DNA of 64,000 nucleotides, from positions 16,554,001-16,618,000 of the forward strand of contig JBHGNT010000012.1 in NCBI GenBank assembly GCA_043228905.1, given 5' to 3'. Positions 20,601-29,800 of this stretch are shown one piece after another (the stretch's first letter is position 1; every line of letters begins with the position of its first letter). A model generated the notes under the pieces. It saw only the letters and a list, made by a program, of their open reading frames with translations, did no database searches and had not been told where the DNA came from. The stretch comes from Azolla caroliniana (Eukaryota; Polypodiophyta). The position numbers and the translations under genes were made by a program.

Positions 20601-21162
20601 TTTATCTACTCAACTCCAGCAAGCTCAACAATCACACAAGGACTACGCAGATCGTCATCGACTTCCATCCAGTTTTAACATTGGAGATCGGGTGTGGCTG
20701 CTACGACGACACATCAAGACTACTCGCCCATGTGAGAAGTTGGATTATCGGCGATTAGGTCCTTTCCGTATTATCGGGAAGATTAATGATGTCGCTTTTC
20801 GTCTCGAGCTACCTCCGCAACTTCGGATACATCCGGTGTTTCATAGTTCTCTCCTCGAACCCTATCACGAGAGCACTATCCCAGGACGTACTATACAACC
20901 ACCACCTCCTATCGAGCTCGAAGATGGACCTGAGTATGAGGTCGCTGCCATCCTCGATTCCAAGATTGTTCGCAACAAGCTCTACTATCTAGTCGATTGG
21001 CTAGGATATAGTCCCAGCGAGCGTACTTGGGAACCGATCGAGAATGTGACCAATGCTCGTGCTCTTCTAGAAGACTTCCATCAACGATATCCCGAGAAAC
21101 CGGGTCCTCAATCCAAAACGACTCGTGGAACTCGTCGTTTTAAAGGGGGGATAGTGTCATAA
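17605..21162 (+). CDS. pol: Chromovirus Pol (protease, RT, RNase H, integrase, chromodomain)
   Basis: Open from 17551 to TAA; no ATG near the start, so translation by frameshift from gag is expected. Counting from 17605: protease DSGAN at about 43; RT with YLDDLLVYS at about 377; RNase H from EADASDFALGSILSQ at about 523; integrase HHCC finger (GHFGSTKTLD, CDTCC) at about 755-793; integrase catalytic D in LDFITDLP (about 822), D in SDRGPQF (about 880) and E in GQAERTNQ (about 917). A classical chromodomain lies at about 1109-1165 (EYEVAAILDS, YLVDWLGYSPSERTWEP) with its aromatic cage positions present. The chromodomain is expected to direct integration to modified chromatin. No stop or frameshift was seen, and all catalytic residues look intact. 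Confidence 0.97.
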   Translation: MDNPRSVQPISGSIPSKQVSDVFVAQVAVSTKSTPPVHTLALLDSGANSCFMDRNFARAHQISLRKLPCPASVVVIDGRPIASGNIIEESEPVNIVLDNLTCVVSFNIISIPEHPIVLGLPWFELHNPDIDWRTREIRLRQTQGSTQKVATISLRQLREEGRKEEMFLFAISVQPSSTTKEESTVQLPEKYRQYADVFDKVQANTLPHHRPYDCAIDLQPGKEPPWGPIYNLSPTELEVLRAYIEENLENGFIRHSKSPAGAPIFFVKKKDGSLRLVVDYRGLNKVTVRNRYALPLISSLLERINGARFFTKIDLRGAYNLVRIRPGDEWKTAFRTRYGHFEYTVMPFGLTNAPAVFQHMANDIFRDLLDDFLIIYLDDLLVYSKTQEEHDSHVLLVLKRLREHGLYAKLEKCSFGCNQVEFLGYVISSEGISMDPAKVKTVIEWHTPRSVRDVQCFLGFANFYRKFIQNYSKIVLPLTQLTRKGQSFLWSKETDMAFESLKKAFTSAPILGHVDPEKPFIIEADASDFALGSILSQQGNDEKLHPVAFHSRKFDAAEINYEIHDKELLAIVDSFMQWRHFLEGSPHQVTVFSDHKNLAYFQDARVLNRRQARWAHFLTRFDFKITYRPGKHQGKADALSRRSYLTPRPGEPAFDNQKQVILGPARLQAAQVFDMPVDSDITNTIREDLKTDAFAQAILAQIDPSRASCSQSQSPGTDYRQFKYCDGLLFFKELLYVPNGSCRLRVVQNCHDTYTAGHFGSTKTLDLVQRSFWWPRMRQFVEDFVRTCDTCCRAKMPRHHPYGLLEPLPIPNKPWQSIALDFITDLPVSKGFSAILTVVDRYTKMAHFLPCTKEISSEDTAEIVMREVCRHHGLPDNIISDRGPQFVSKFWKHLFKMLKVTCHLSSGYHPQTDGQAERTNQTLEQYLRCFLNYHQNDWADILQFAEFAYNNAIHASTKVTPFYAYTGYHPRWCVLETPEVSTNPCAEDRLERLRKIQADLSTQLQQAQQSHKDYADRHRLPSSFNIGDRVWLLRRHIKTTRPCEKLDYRRLGPFRIIGKINDVAFRLELPPQLRIHPVFHSSLLEPYHESTIPGRTIQPPPPIELEDGPEYEVAAILDSKIVRNKLYYLVDWLGYSPSERTWEPIENVTNARALLEDFHQRYPEKPGPQSKTTRGTRRFKGGIVS

Positions 21163-21444
21163 CTAGACTCGAACCCATAACCTTTTGTTACACGGGTCGA
21201 GACTTTACCATTAGGTTATAAATTGTAATTTGAAGGATATTATTTTCATTTAGGTTTTATTGGGAAATTGATGTATATTCCAGATTTCTCTGGAACATTC
21301 TAGAAACTTCAGGAGTATTCCTGAAGACACTATAAAAGGAGGCGCAAGGCATTAGTTCGAACCAAATCGGTTCAACGCCAGTCTTAAGCCTTCTAACTAC
21401 TGTTGTATATCTTCCTTCATATAATACATATACCTTTCGCATCA

Positions 21445-21496
<52 letters not shown>

Positions 21497-21629
21497 ACCC
21501 ATTCCTTCTCTCAAAGTTCGACACCTCTCATAGTACTAATCCTTCTCTGTCTTAGTACTATTCCCCGACAATAGTACTAATCCTTCTTTTAGTACTAATT
21601 CCTTCTCTGCCTTAATAGAGTTCCTGACA
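21155..21629 (+). repeat. 3' LTR of the young chromovirus
   Basis: 475 bp, preceded by the polypurine tract AAAGGGGGGATAG that overlaps the end of pol. It appears identical to the 5' LTR apart from CT tract length. Confidence 0.96.
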
Positions 21630-21634
21630 CATAT

Positions 21635-22202
21635 AAATATACAAGGAGGGCAAGTGAGGGTTCAAACCTTGCACCTCCTAGTTAAGAGTCAATAGGTTTA
21701 TGACTAAGCCATGACATTTAGTTGAATTTGTATTTCTATCATTTTAGTTTACATATACATTCTTATACATGAGAGCTAAAATGAGTAACATGGTTATCAT
21801 GCACCACATGTAATACATGAGCGCCAAATGGCAAACATGCATTTTATGCATGTCTTGAACCCTCAAATGCATGAGGGCATCTATAAAAGAGGGAATGAAA
21901 AAGATAAATGGGGATTTTTCTTGGAAAAAAAAGAAAGCTTTGTACTTTAAATCAAGATTAATATTAAGAAGAAAATTTGTTATCCTTTTGATGATATACC
22001 TTGTTCTTGAAATCTAAAGTCAAGAGTTCTTAATCTCTCTCTCAATCTAAACTCAAGCAATCTATCTTATCTCAATCTCTCTCTCTTTCAATCTATCTTA
22101 ATTCCTTTCCCGCTAAAGCTTGTGCAAACTACGAGTCCTTCCGGTCCAGAACCCCGGCGGTTCCGCCTCGCGATCCGCGCCTAGTTACGGATCTTCACGA
22201 CA
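21635..22202 (+). repeat. Second LTR of the three-LTR element, right part
   Basis: After the duplicated CATAT the LTR continues with the antisense tRNA-like module (B box 21658-21668, A box 21701-21711), TATA-like CTATAAAAGAG (about 21881), an extra AT-rich segment, CT-rich U5 and the ATCTTCACGACA end. Confidence 0.85.
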
Positions 22203-22269
22203 TAATTAAGTGGTGAACCCGACGTGAAAGAGGTGGTATGAAGGATCAAGCCGAGATTAATACTTGGAG

Positions 22270-22917
22270 ATGGCGTCCTCAAGCAACCAAGCGGGAGAGC
22301 TCGAAAGGATGATGCTTATCGTCGAGCAAATGATGAGATCTCGGGACAACGACACGAGCGTGGAGAAGGCTATCGATCATGTCGTAGAGCTCGAGGGCCA
22401 ATTCGATGGAAGGAACGTTACAAAGTTCCTTGATGTATATAAAAGGGAGATGAATCAAAGGGACGTGTCCGAAGCACGTCAAATCGCAAGTTTTAAGAGG
22501 GTGGTTGCCAACAACATCCAAAGACGCATCATCGAACTTCAAGAAGGTAAGACAACATGGTCCGAGTTTGAGAAAACGATACTAGCGGAGTTCGCGACTG
22601 AAGACTCAACGAGGATGACTCGACATGCCCTGATGAAGTGGATAGAGAAGAAGAATAAGAAGATGAGCGCCTCGAGGGTGTACGACGAATTTGACTAGAT
22701 GTTGAGTTGTCTCCCCAACACGGACCAAGTGTTGCTTGAAGAGGACAAGACTTTATACTTCTTAAAAGTTGTGGACATGAAGGATAGAAGAGAGTTGGGG
22801 ACTCTCCTCGAAGATGACACCCAAGCGAACGGTGTCGTGCCTTTCGGCTTCGGATCGTTGCATGAGTCGGGTGGGAACCGCCGAGATTTTGGACTAGGAG
22901 AAAGAAGAATATGAGAT
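22270..22917 (+). pseudogene. Gag-like ORF of the three-LTR element
   Basis: From ATG 22270 the frame reads MASSSNQAGELERMMLIVEQ, then FDGRNVTKFLDVYKREMNQR, RRIIELQEGKTTWSEFEKTI, and is stopped by a TAG at 22696-22698. It carries on in the same frame (LSCLPNTDQVLLEEDKTLYF) to about 22914. The shape (FDGRNVTKFL...F) resembles the start of a retrotransposon capsid domain. No zinc knuckle, protease or RT follows. The same start, truncated, sits at 15238-15272 after the first LTR. It may once have supplied a capsid protein in trans. Confidence 0.6.
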
Positions 22918-23450
22918 GAGGCTAGTAATGAATAGATTATTAGAAAGAGAGATAGAAATTTCGTGAATCCCACGAGTGTATTGTATTCGATTAATCAATA
23001 TTTAGATAAGAATATGTATTTAGATTGAAAGAAAGATATAAGAAACTTGTGAATCCCACAAGTATAGATTATATTATTTTCGTGAATCCCACGATTATAT
23101 TAATCGGTTGGTGTTTTCGGAAATATATCCAATTTCCAAATATTTCACACACCTATTACATTGTGCTCCCCATCCTTATGTAGTGATGGGAGAGACTAAG
23201 CATAACTACATGTTTTTTTCTAATATGTTCATGCACACTAAATGTGCATGTGATGCTTTTCTAATCCTTGCTTTTATTTGCTAAATATAGTGCTCATGCA
23301 CGCTAGATGTGCATGAGTCACTTTTTAGTTGCTTGCGTTTTTCTATAAAATATTCATGCACTCTAAAAATGCACGATTTACCTTTTAATAAAGGTAGGTG
23401 CAAATAAAGCAGTTATAGTTATTAAATCTATTTATAGAACACTAAAGATA
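22918..23450. repeat. Non-coding interior with short repeats
   Basis: Three copies of GTGAATCCCAC(G/A)A lie at about 22963-23095. Three palindromes of the type CATGCACACTAAATGTGCATG follow at about 23231, 23293 and 23353, spaced near 60 bp. The third is decayed. No coding frame was seen. Confidence 0.75.
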
Positions 23451-23522
23451 AGGTAGCATAATGGTAAAGTTGAGGTTTGGCTACGTGGAGGTACAAGGTT
23501 CGAATCTTGCCTTGTGCACGTG
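23451..23522 (+). other. tRNA-like sequence (A and B boxes)
   Basis: GGTAGCATAATGGTAAAG gives an A box, and GGTTCGAATCTTG gives a B box at the right spacing. The 72 bp resemble a degraded tRNA or SINE head but lack a convincing acceptor stem. It is followed by AT-rich DNA and the repeat-peptide ORF. Confidence 0.55.
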
Positions 23523-23598
23523 ATAAATATCTTGATATTTTTATTTTATTTATTTATATGTAATTAAATCGGTTATATTATTTTTACTTTTTCACGTA

Positions 23599-25170
23599 GT
23601 GTACGAAATACACTACGACAACGGGCTTGTGGCGGACTGGGTTGCGATGAAGCAAGCATGCAACAAGATCGATAGACGTCGTCGATGGCTTGATGGTATT
23701 GACTTGGTAAGGCCGATCATAGAGAGAGCAAAACCATCCAAAGAAGTAGAGACGCCTAAACAACGCATGCAACATGAAAAGAAGATTGATGATGAGTCAA
23801 GGACGATGACGACCATTTCAAAGGAGGATAAATGTTTCAGAATATGCGTCGTGTTCGAAACAAAGAATGATGAAGGAGCAAGCCTAATCGAAGCTTGCAT
23901 TAAAGGAGATAAAGAATGCGAGATTGACATGATAGAGGATCTAGCCACTAAAATCGAGGAGGTGGCTATGAGCAAGACAACAAGAGTCGACAACGACCAT
24001 GGCGAGATTTTCTCCAGACCTGTACTAGAGACTTGGGCAGTTGCATCCGCTAACCAACGTGAGACCCAAGAGACGGGAGGTGGCGGCGAAGAACCAGAGG
24101 TCGAAGCTAAAGAGAGAAGGATAATCGAAGCATGTTCGATCAAGAGATTCAATGGGTGCGAGGCCCATGAGATTGAAGAGATAGCCACGAAAAACGACAT
24201 CGAGTCGGAGAGGGCTATGAACGAGTCAATGGCGATTCGTCCTGTTGAGACTTTCCCACTGCTAACTCTAGAGACTTCAATGGTTGCGATCGAAAGGCAA
24301 CGCGAGACCGAAGAGACGGAAGATGGAGGAGAGACAACAAAGGTCAAAGCCGATGTATATGATGAAGAGATAGCCAAGAAGGAGGCTATGGACGAAATGA
24401 CGAAGGAAGGTAATACTAAGGAATCCGGCCCACTAATTCTAGAGACTTCGGCGGTTGTGTCAGAGAACCAATGTGAGACCGGAGAGACGGATGGTGGCAA
24501 AAGGGAAGAGAAGGACAAAGATAGTAAAGACAATGACGACGGCAAAATTTCCTCCACACTCTTTCCAGAGGCTTGGGCAATTGCGTACGAGAACCGATGT
24601 AAGACCCAAGAGACGGGAGGTGATGGCGAAGAACCAAAGGCCGAAACTAATACATGCGCCAAAAGACGGAAGTTGGTGGTGAGGAAGCAAAGGTCAATGC
24701 TGATTCACACAACGACGGCAAGGAAGCAAAGATCAATGCTGATTCAAGAAACATTAAGATGGAAATGGCTAAGTGCGGCACGAAAAAGGCAAACGACGGA
24801 AATGTATGGGTCCCTCCACACTCTTTCCGGAGACTTGGGCATTAACCAATGTAAGACCCAAGAGAAGGATAGTGACGGGGAAGTAGGGGTTAAAGCTAAT
24901 GCGTGCAACGAAGAATTTGCGCAAAATATGGCAAGGGATGGCGATGGCCAAGCGAGCCGTGAGGATTTGACGGATGTGATCAAAACATCTATCAAAGACA
25001 CTACTATGAATGTGTCCAAGTGCCTTGAGCAAGGAGATGATCGAGACAAAGGCAGAACATTTATGAGACTTAAACGATTATTCTCAGGAAGGGAGCAAGG
25101 GACCATGACAACAAGTCATGGTAAAGCAAAGAAAAGACGAATGATATGGTGGATTGGCTGGCAACCATGA
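23599..25170 (+). CDS. Repeat-peptide ORF of the three-LTR element, function unknown
   Basis: 523 codons without a stop inside an otherwise decayed element. It opens YDNGLVADWVAMKQACNKID, then a basic region, then KEDKCFRICVVFETKNDEGA and five or more degenerate units. Their cores are LETWAVASANQRETQETGGG, LETSMVAIERQRETEETEDG, LETSAVVSENQCETGETDGG, PEAWAIAYENRCKTQETGGD and GDLGINQCKTQEKDSDG. Spacers are rich in E, K and D. No known domain is recognised. The position between gag-like sequence and the 3' LTR is where extra ORFs of plant LTR elements lie. A homologue sits at 11213. It could be a charged, disordered structural protein, but that is speculation. Confidence 0.55.
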   Translation: MYEIHYDNGLVADWVAMKQACNKIDRRRRWLDGIDLVRPIIERAKPSKEVETPKQRMQHEKKIDDESRTMTTISKEDKCFRICVVFETKNDEGASLIEACIKGDKECEIDMIEDLATKIEEVAMSKTTRVDNDHGEIFSRPVLETWAVASANQRETQETGGGGEEPEVEAKERRIIEACSIKRFNGCEAHEIEEIATKNDIESERAMNESMAIRPVETFPLLTLETSMVAIERQRETEETEDGGETTKVKADVYDEEIAKKEAMDEMTKEGNTKESGPLILETSAVVSENQCETGETDGGKREEKDKDSKDNDDGKISSTLFPEAWAIAYENRCKTQETGGDGEEPKAETNTCAKRRKLVVRKQRSMLIHTTTARKQRSMLIQETLRWKWLSAARKRQTTEMYGSLHTLSGDLGINQCKTQEKDSDGEVGVKANACNEEFAQNMARDGDGQASREDLTDVIKTSIKDTTMNVSKCLEQGDDRDKGRTFMRLKRLFSGREQGTMTTSHGKAKKRRMIWWIGWQP

Positions 25171-25290
25171 TTTGAGTGCAAAGGAAAGGACATGCTCGAC
25201 GTGGAGGAGTCATGCTGATCACCATTGCCGAAATCTCACTTTCTCTCTTCTTGGAACGTACTGGAGGACGTGCGGTTTGGTGGGGGTGGA

Positions 25291-25769
25291 TGTCGTGAAG
25301 ATTTTCGGCAATGGTATGAAAATCACATAAAACGTACAAAATCAAGTGTCAATCATATAAAACAATAATAGTGAGTATATTAATTCTAAGTAAGTTTAAT
25401 ATCTTAGTATAAAAGACGAAGATCTTGAAGAGGTGCACTTTACTACATAAGAAATGGACATCTAAGTGTCAACTTATGTGGGTAAGAAGTTGCGAAAGAA
25501 AAAGAGAATATTATGAGATATCCCACATAGACAAGACGAATAAGGCTCTCACCATATACAAGGTGGAGCAAAAGTTATTATCTTTGTGTCTATGTGTGGA
25601 GCATAGAGAGTTCAAGGTAACTTCAACTAAGAGTGGAGGTGGCCTAGCCACTCATAAAGGTTTTGGCCAACCAAAACGGAACTAGATGATAACCGGCGAT
25701 CGATGATCCGGCAAACCAACGGAATCAACATCCGACAGAGCCGGTGATCCGGCTGCATCCGACGACTAG

Positions 25770-25808
<39 letters not shown>

Positions 25809-26372
25809 AGGAAGGTAAGTAAGGATTCGAACCTTGCATCTCCAAGTTAGGAGTCAATTGGCTTACCACTAAGCCAAGACATTTAGTTGAATTTATATTT
25901 TTATCATTGTACTTTTGCATGTAAATTCTCATACATGAGAGCTAAAATGAGGGACATGGTTATCATGCACCACATGTAATACATGAGCGCCAAATGGCAA
26001 ACATGCATTTTATGCATGTCTTGTACCCTCACATGCATCATATGCATGAGAGCATCTATAAAAGAAGGGATAAAAAAGAAGAAGGGTTAGGCTTTTTTTT
26101 GTCATGAAATTAAGAAGAAGAGAATTCGTTATCGAATTGATCGTGTAACTTGTTTCTTAAAATCTAAAATCAAGAGTTTAATCTCAATATCTCTCTCTTG
26201 GCCATATCAATCTTTCTCAATCTAAGTCAAGTGTTTAATCTCAATCTCTTTCTCTCTCTTAATCTATCCTAAATACTTTCTCGCTAAGCTTGGTGCGAAC
26301 TTTGATCCTTTCGGTCCAGAACCCCGGCGGTTCCGCCTCGTGATCCGCGCCTAGTGACGGATCTTCACGACA
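25291..26372 (+). repeat. Third LTR of the three-LTR element
   Basis: 1082 bp, preceded by the polypurine-like GGTTTGGTGGGGGTGGA. It contains a (TA)n tract at about 25769-25806, the antisense tRNA-like module (B box 25823-25833, A box 25866-25876) and TATA-like CTATAAAAGAAGG (about 26056). The old chromovirus resumes right after the end at 26372. Confidence 0.88.
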
Positions 26373-26621
26373 ACGTTCACATCTGCACCAATTTTAATGC
26401 ATGTCGATCCAATGGCGCGCGTTATACTTGAAGCTGATGCATCTGACTTCGCACTCAGAAGCGTACTATCCTAGATTGGCGATGATGGCAAACTGCACCC
26501 TATGGCTTTTCACTCATGGAAATTTGAAGCCGTAGAAATCAACTATGAGATTCACGACAAAGAGCTTCTTGTCATTGTGGATTCTTTTCAACAATGGCGT
26601 CATTTTTTGGAGGGTTCTTCT
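26373..26621 (+). pseudogene. Old chromovirus piece: RNase H
   Basis: The frame continues the protein cut at 14226: TSAPILMHVDP, LEADASDFALRSVLS, a stop, then [40 protein letters not shown]. It is cut at the CTTCT target site by a copia element and resumes at 31497. Confidence 0.93.
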
Positions 26622-26862
26622 AATAGATTATTGTTCCATTGTTGTATTCTCCTTACATAGATATAGTTGGAGTTTGTGGACTCCCGTGGTTTTTCCCATT
26701 TAGGGTTTTCCACATAAACATACTGTGTACTCTCTCTCATATTGTTTGTGTGTACGTGCATTTACCTTCATTGCCCATTTCTTCTGTGGTTGTGATTCTA
26801 ACGAAGTGATTGAAGTCTCGGTTGTCGCCGAGATATATTCCGCACACGCATATTTCGTGTCA
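26622..26862 (+). repeat. 5' LTR of the copia element, internally deleted
   Basis: From TTGTATTCTCCTTACATAG onward it matches the 3' LTR to the end. The first 15 or so bases look like a mutated LTR start, and about 300 bp in between are missing. Confidence 0.8.
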
Positions 26863-26865
26863 ATC

Positions 26866-26878
26866 TGGTATCAAAGCG
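26866..26878 (+). other. Copia primer-binding site
   Basis: TGGTATCAAAGCG, one substitution from the usual TGGTATCAGAGC, three bases after the LTR end and just upstream of the gag ATG at 26892. Confidence 0.88.
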
Positions 26879-26891
26879 AACAACACAGAAA

Positions 26892-29800
26892 ATGGAAGAA
26901 TCTTTCGGCGGCATGTTCAAGCTCACCGGCTCCAACTACTCAGTGTGGAAGTTGAAGATGAGGGACATGCTGGTGGTTAAAGATCTTTGGTTGCTGGTTC
27001 AGTTCGGGGACAAGAGACCGGATAAGATCGATGCCACGGTATGGGAGGTGATGCACATGAAGACGACAACATACATCCGGTGCTTCATCAACATGAGCAT
27101 GTACAACAACTTCAATGAGGAGAGTAGGGCTCATGAACTCTGGGAGAAGATCGACATCATGTTCCAGAACAAGAATGTCTTTAATCGGGTTTTGGTATTT
27201 AGGAAGCTAGTGAGGCTCTGGTATCAAGACGGCTCCAGTATGGCAGAGCACATGAATGCCTTCCAGGGGCTGATTCACCAGGCAACATCGTTGGAAGTAC
27301 CTCTCGCCGATGAGGTACTATCATTGCTCCTGCTCAGTTCCCTTCTAGATAGTTGGGAGACGTTAGTTGTCACTTTGGGCAATGCCAGGCTGGAAGGAAA
27401 ATAGTTATCCCTAGCTAGAGTCAAGTCGAGCTTGCTAGATGAGGAGGCATGTCGGAAAGACAAGGATACGATCTCCGACTCCAAAGCGCTCCTTACTAAA
27501 TCGGAACGCGGAAGACAAAGGAACCGTAGTCCCCAGAACTGGGAAAAGTCGGGGACACAGTCAAAGTCAAGGGGGAGGCCTACTTGCTTCTATTGCGGCA
27601 AGTCGGGACACTTCTAGAAGAACTATCGGCATTTCCGGAAAGACAAGGAAACCGACAGTACCGATTCGAAGCGCTCACCGGACCGGAATGGTAAAGACCG
27701 GAGGGGACCGGACCGGAAGGGAAGGATGGGTATCACGGCAAGTGAAGAAGAGTTGATGCTCCTCACCGAGGAGAGTGAGTTGAACCTTGCCGGCGATGAG
27801 ACAACATGGGTTGTCGATTCCGGAGCATCGTTCCACCTGACCCCGGACCGGAAATGCTTCTCATCCTACACAGTCGGTGAGCACAACTGTGTCCGGATGG
27901 GGAATGAAGGTACATGCCGAATTGTCGGCATAGGAGACGTGTGGTTGACAACACCAACCGGATGCAAGTTGCTTCGACGGTTCAACTAAACCTAATATCA
28001 ACCGGTCGGCTAGACGATGAAGGCTACACGAGTAGCATCCGGAACAGAGTCATGAAGTTCAGCAAAGGGAGCCTAATAGTGGCTCGGGCCTGGAAAGTCA
28101 ACACTCTATACCTAATGAATGCCTGGTTATGCCGGGAAGAAGTGAACGTTGCATCCGACACTGCCGGTGAGCTGTGGCACAAGAGACTATGTCACATGAG
28201 CGAGAAGGGGATGAAGAGGCTTGCCGATGACAACCTCATTCCGGTGAAAGACGTGCATCTTGAGAAGTGCACCGACTGCCTGGCCGGTAAGCAAAACCGG
28301 ACCTCCTTCCGCTCAAGGCCATCTATGAGACGTAATGCACCATTGGAGCTGGTGCATACTGATGTGTGTCAAGTGGACACGAAGTCACATGCCGGAGTGC
28401 AGTACTTCGTGGCATTCATAGACGACCACAGCTGAAAGCTGTGGGCCACACCGCTGAAGGCGAAGGATCAGGTGTTATCCGTCTTCAAGGAGCTCCACAC
28501 GAGAGTGGAAAGAGAAACTAGTCGGAAGCTGAAGGCGGTTCGAGTAGATAACGGAGGAGAATACTGGGGGGCAGTTTGAGGAGTATTGCCGCTCGAAGGG
28601 AATCTGACTCGAATTTACCGTGCCGAAGATGCCGGATCTAAACGAGCTGGCTGAGAGGATGAACCAAACCATAATGGAGAGGGTCCGGAGTATGCTAGCA
28701 CATGCTAAGCTACCCAAGAAGTTTTGGGTTGAGGCGCTATCGACAACGACATATGTGAGAAACAGATCACCCTCAGTGCCCTTGGACGCAGACACGCCAC
28801 AAAGAGTATGGATCGGTAAGGAAGTGTCTTACTGGCACCTGAAGGTGTTCGGGTGTCTCGCTTACGTGCATGTGTCAAGGACCGGAGAGCAAAGTTGGAT
28901 CCAAAGTCCCGGCCTTGCATATTCCTCGGATACAGCGATGATGAGTTCGACTACCGAGTGTGGGACCCCGTCGACAAGAAGGTGTTCAGTAGTCGAGATA
29001 TTATCTTCATGGAGGACAAGACTCTTGCCGACTAGGAGTCGGAGAAGAAGATAATGAACTCTGAGTCAACCGGAAAGGACCGATTCGATGAGATGCAAAC
29101 CCAACCGGCAAAGAGCCGATTAACACTCGAAGAACCGGTCGGTTACGGAGAGGACACTGAACCGACAGTAGAAGAAGAGGAAGCAGGAACCGGAACCGGA
29201 ACCGGCCAATATCCCGAATCGGATTCGGATGAAGAACAAACAGAGGAGCCAGTTGCCGGAAACCAAGGACGTAGATATCCTCTCAAAGAGAGAAGCCCCC
29301 CTCGGAGATTTCCAGATCCAAAGCATGTACTGCGAACCGATGAGGGGGAACTGGAAAGCTTCGAAGAAGCTAAGAGAGACACCCACAACCGCAAGTGGTT
29401 GAGTGCCATGCAGGATGAGATGGATTCCCTGCACGAGAACCACACGTATGAATTGGTGGAGTTGCCGAAAGGAAAGAGGGCACTGCGAAACAAGTGGGTG
29501 TACAAGATGAAACCAAGAGATATCGGCAACTCCCCGAGATATAAAGCCAGGATTGGGGTGAAGGGGTTCCAGCAGAAGAAGGGCATGGACTTCGACGACA
29601 TATTTTCCCCGATAGTAAAGATGACTTCCATCCGGACGGTATTGAGCATAGCGGCAAACATGGATCTCGAGGTAGAGTAGTTAGACGTGAAGACGACGTT
29701 CCTTCACAGTGACCTTGAAGAGGAGATCTACATGCAACAACCGGAAGGAGTTGTGAAGAAAGGGAAGGAGCACTTGGTTTGCTGGTTGAAGAAGAGCCTA

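Larger units (their letters stand above)
15836..21629 (+). mobile_element. Young, intact Ty3/gypsy chromovirus
   Basis: It is a 5.8 kb element with LTRs 15836-16306 and 21155-21629, both TGTCA...TGACA. The 5 bp target duplication CATAT is at 15831-15835 and 21630-21634. By eye the LTRs differ only in the length of a CT tract, so the insertion is recent. Gag and pol are both open over full length in different frames. Protein motifs and the C-terminal chromodomain place it with Tcn1/Tf1/sushi-like chromoviruses rather than the usual seed-plant CRM, Tekay, Reina or Galadriel groups. It sits inside the second LTR of the three-LTR element, itself inside the old chromovirus. Confidence 0.96.
14227..26372 (+). 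mobile_element. Three-LTR element of unclassified type
   Basis: Three homologous LTRs occur at 14227-15166, 15273-22202 (split by a young gypsy) and 25291-26372. Each begins TGTCGTGAAGAT (TATCGTGAAGAT in the second) and ends ATCTTCACGACA, a 12 bp inverted repeat. Between the first two is only 106 bp of internal sequence, which duplicates the start of the interior after the second LTR. The order LTR, truncated interior, LTR, interior, LTR is that of a tandem element collapsed by recombination. The element interrupts the old chromovirus; the flanks carry GCGT (left) and ACGT (right), a possible decayed target duplication. It has no RT, RNase H or integrase, so it would be non-autonomous. Confidence 0.8.

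Noticed and set aside
23451-23522. Functional tRNA gene
   Set aside because: A and B boxes are present, but the acceptor and anticodon stems do not pair well; called tRNA-like only.
23613-24662. 349-codon minus-strand ORF
   Set aside because: Antisense shadow of the repeat-peptide ORF; serine-rich composition follows from the complement of its E/T-rich repeats.
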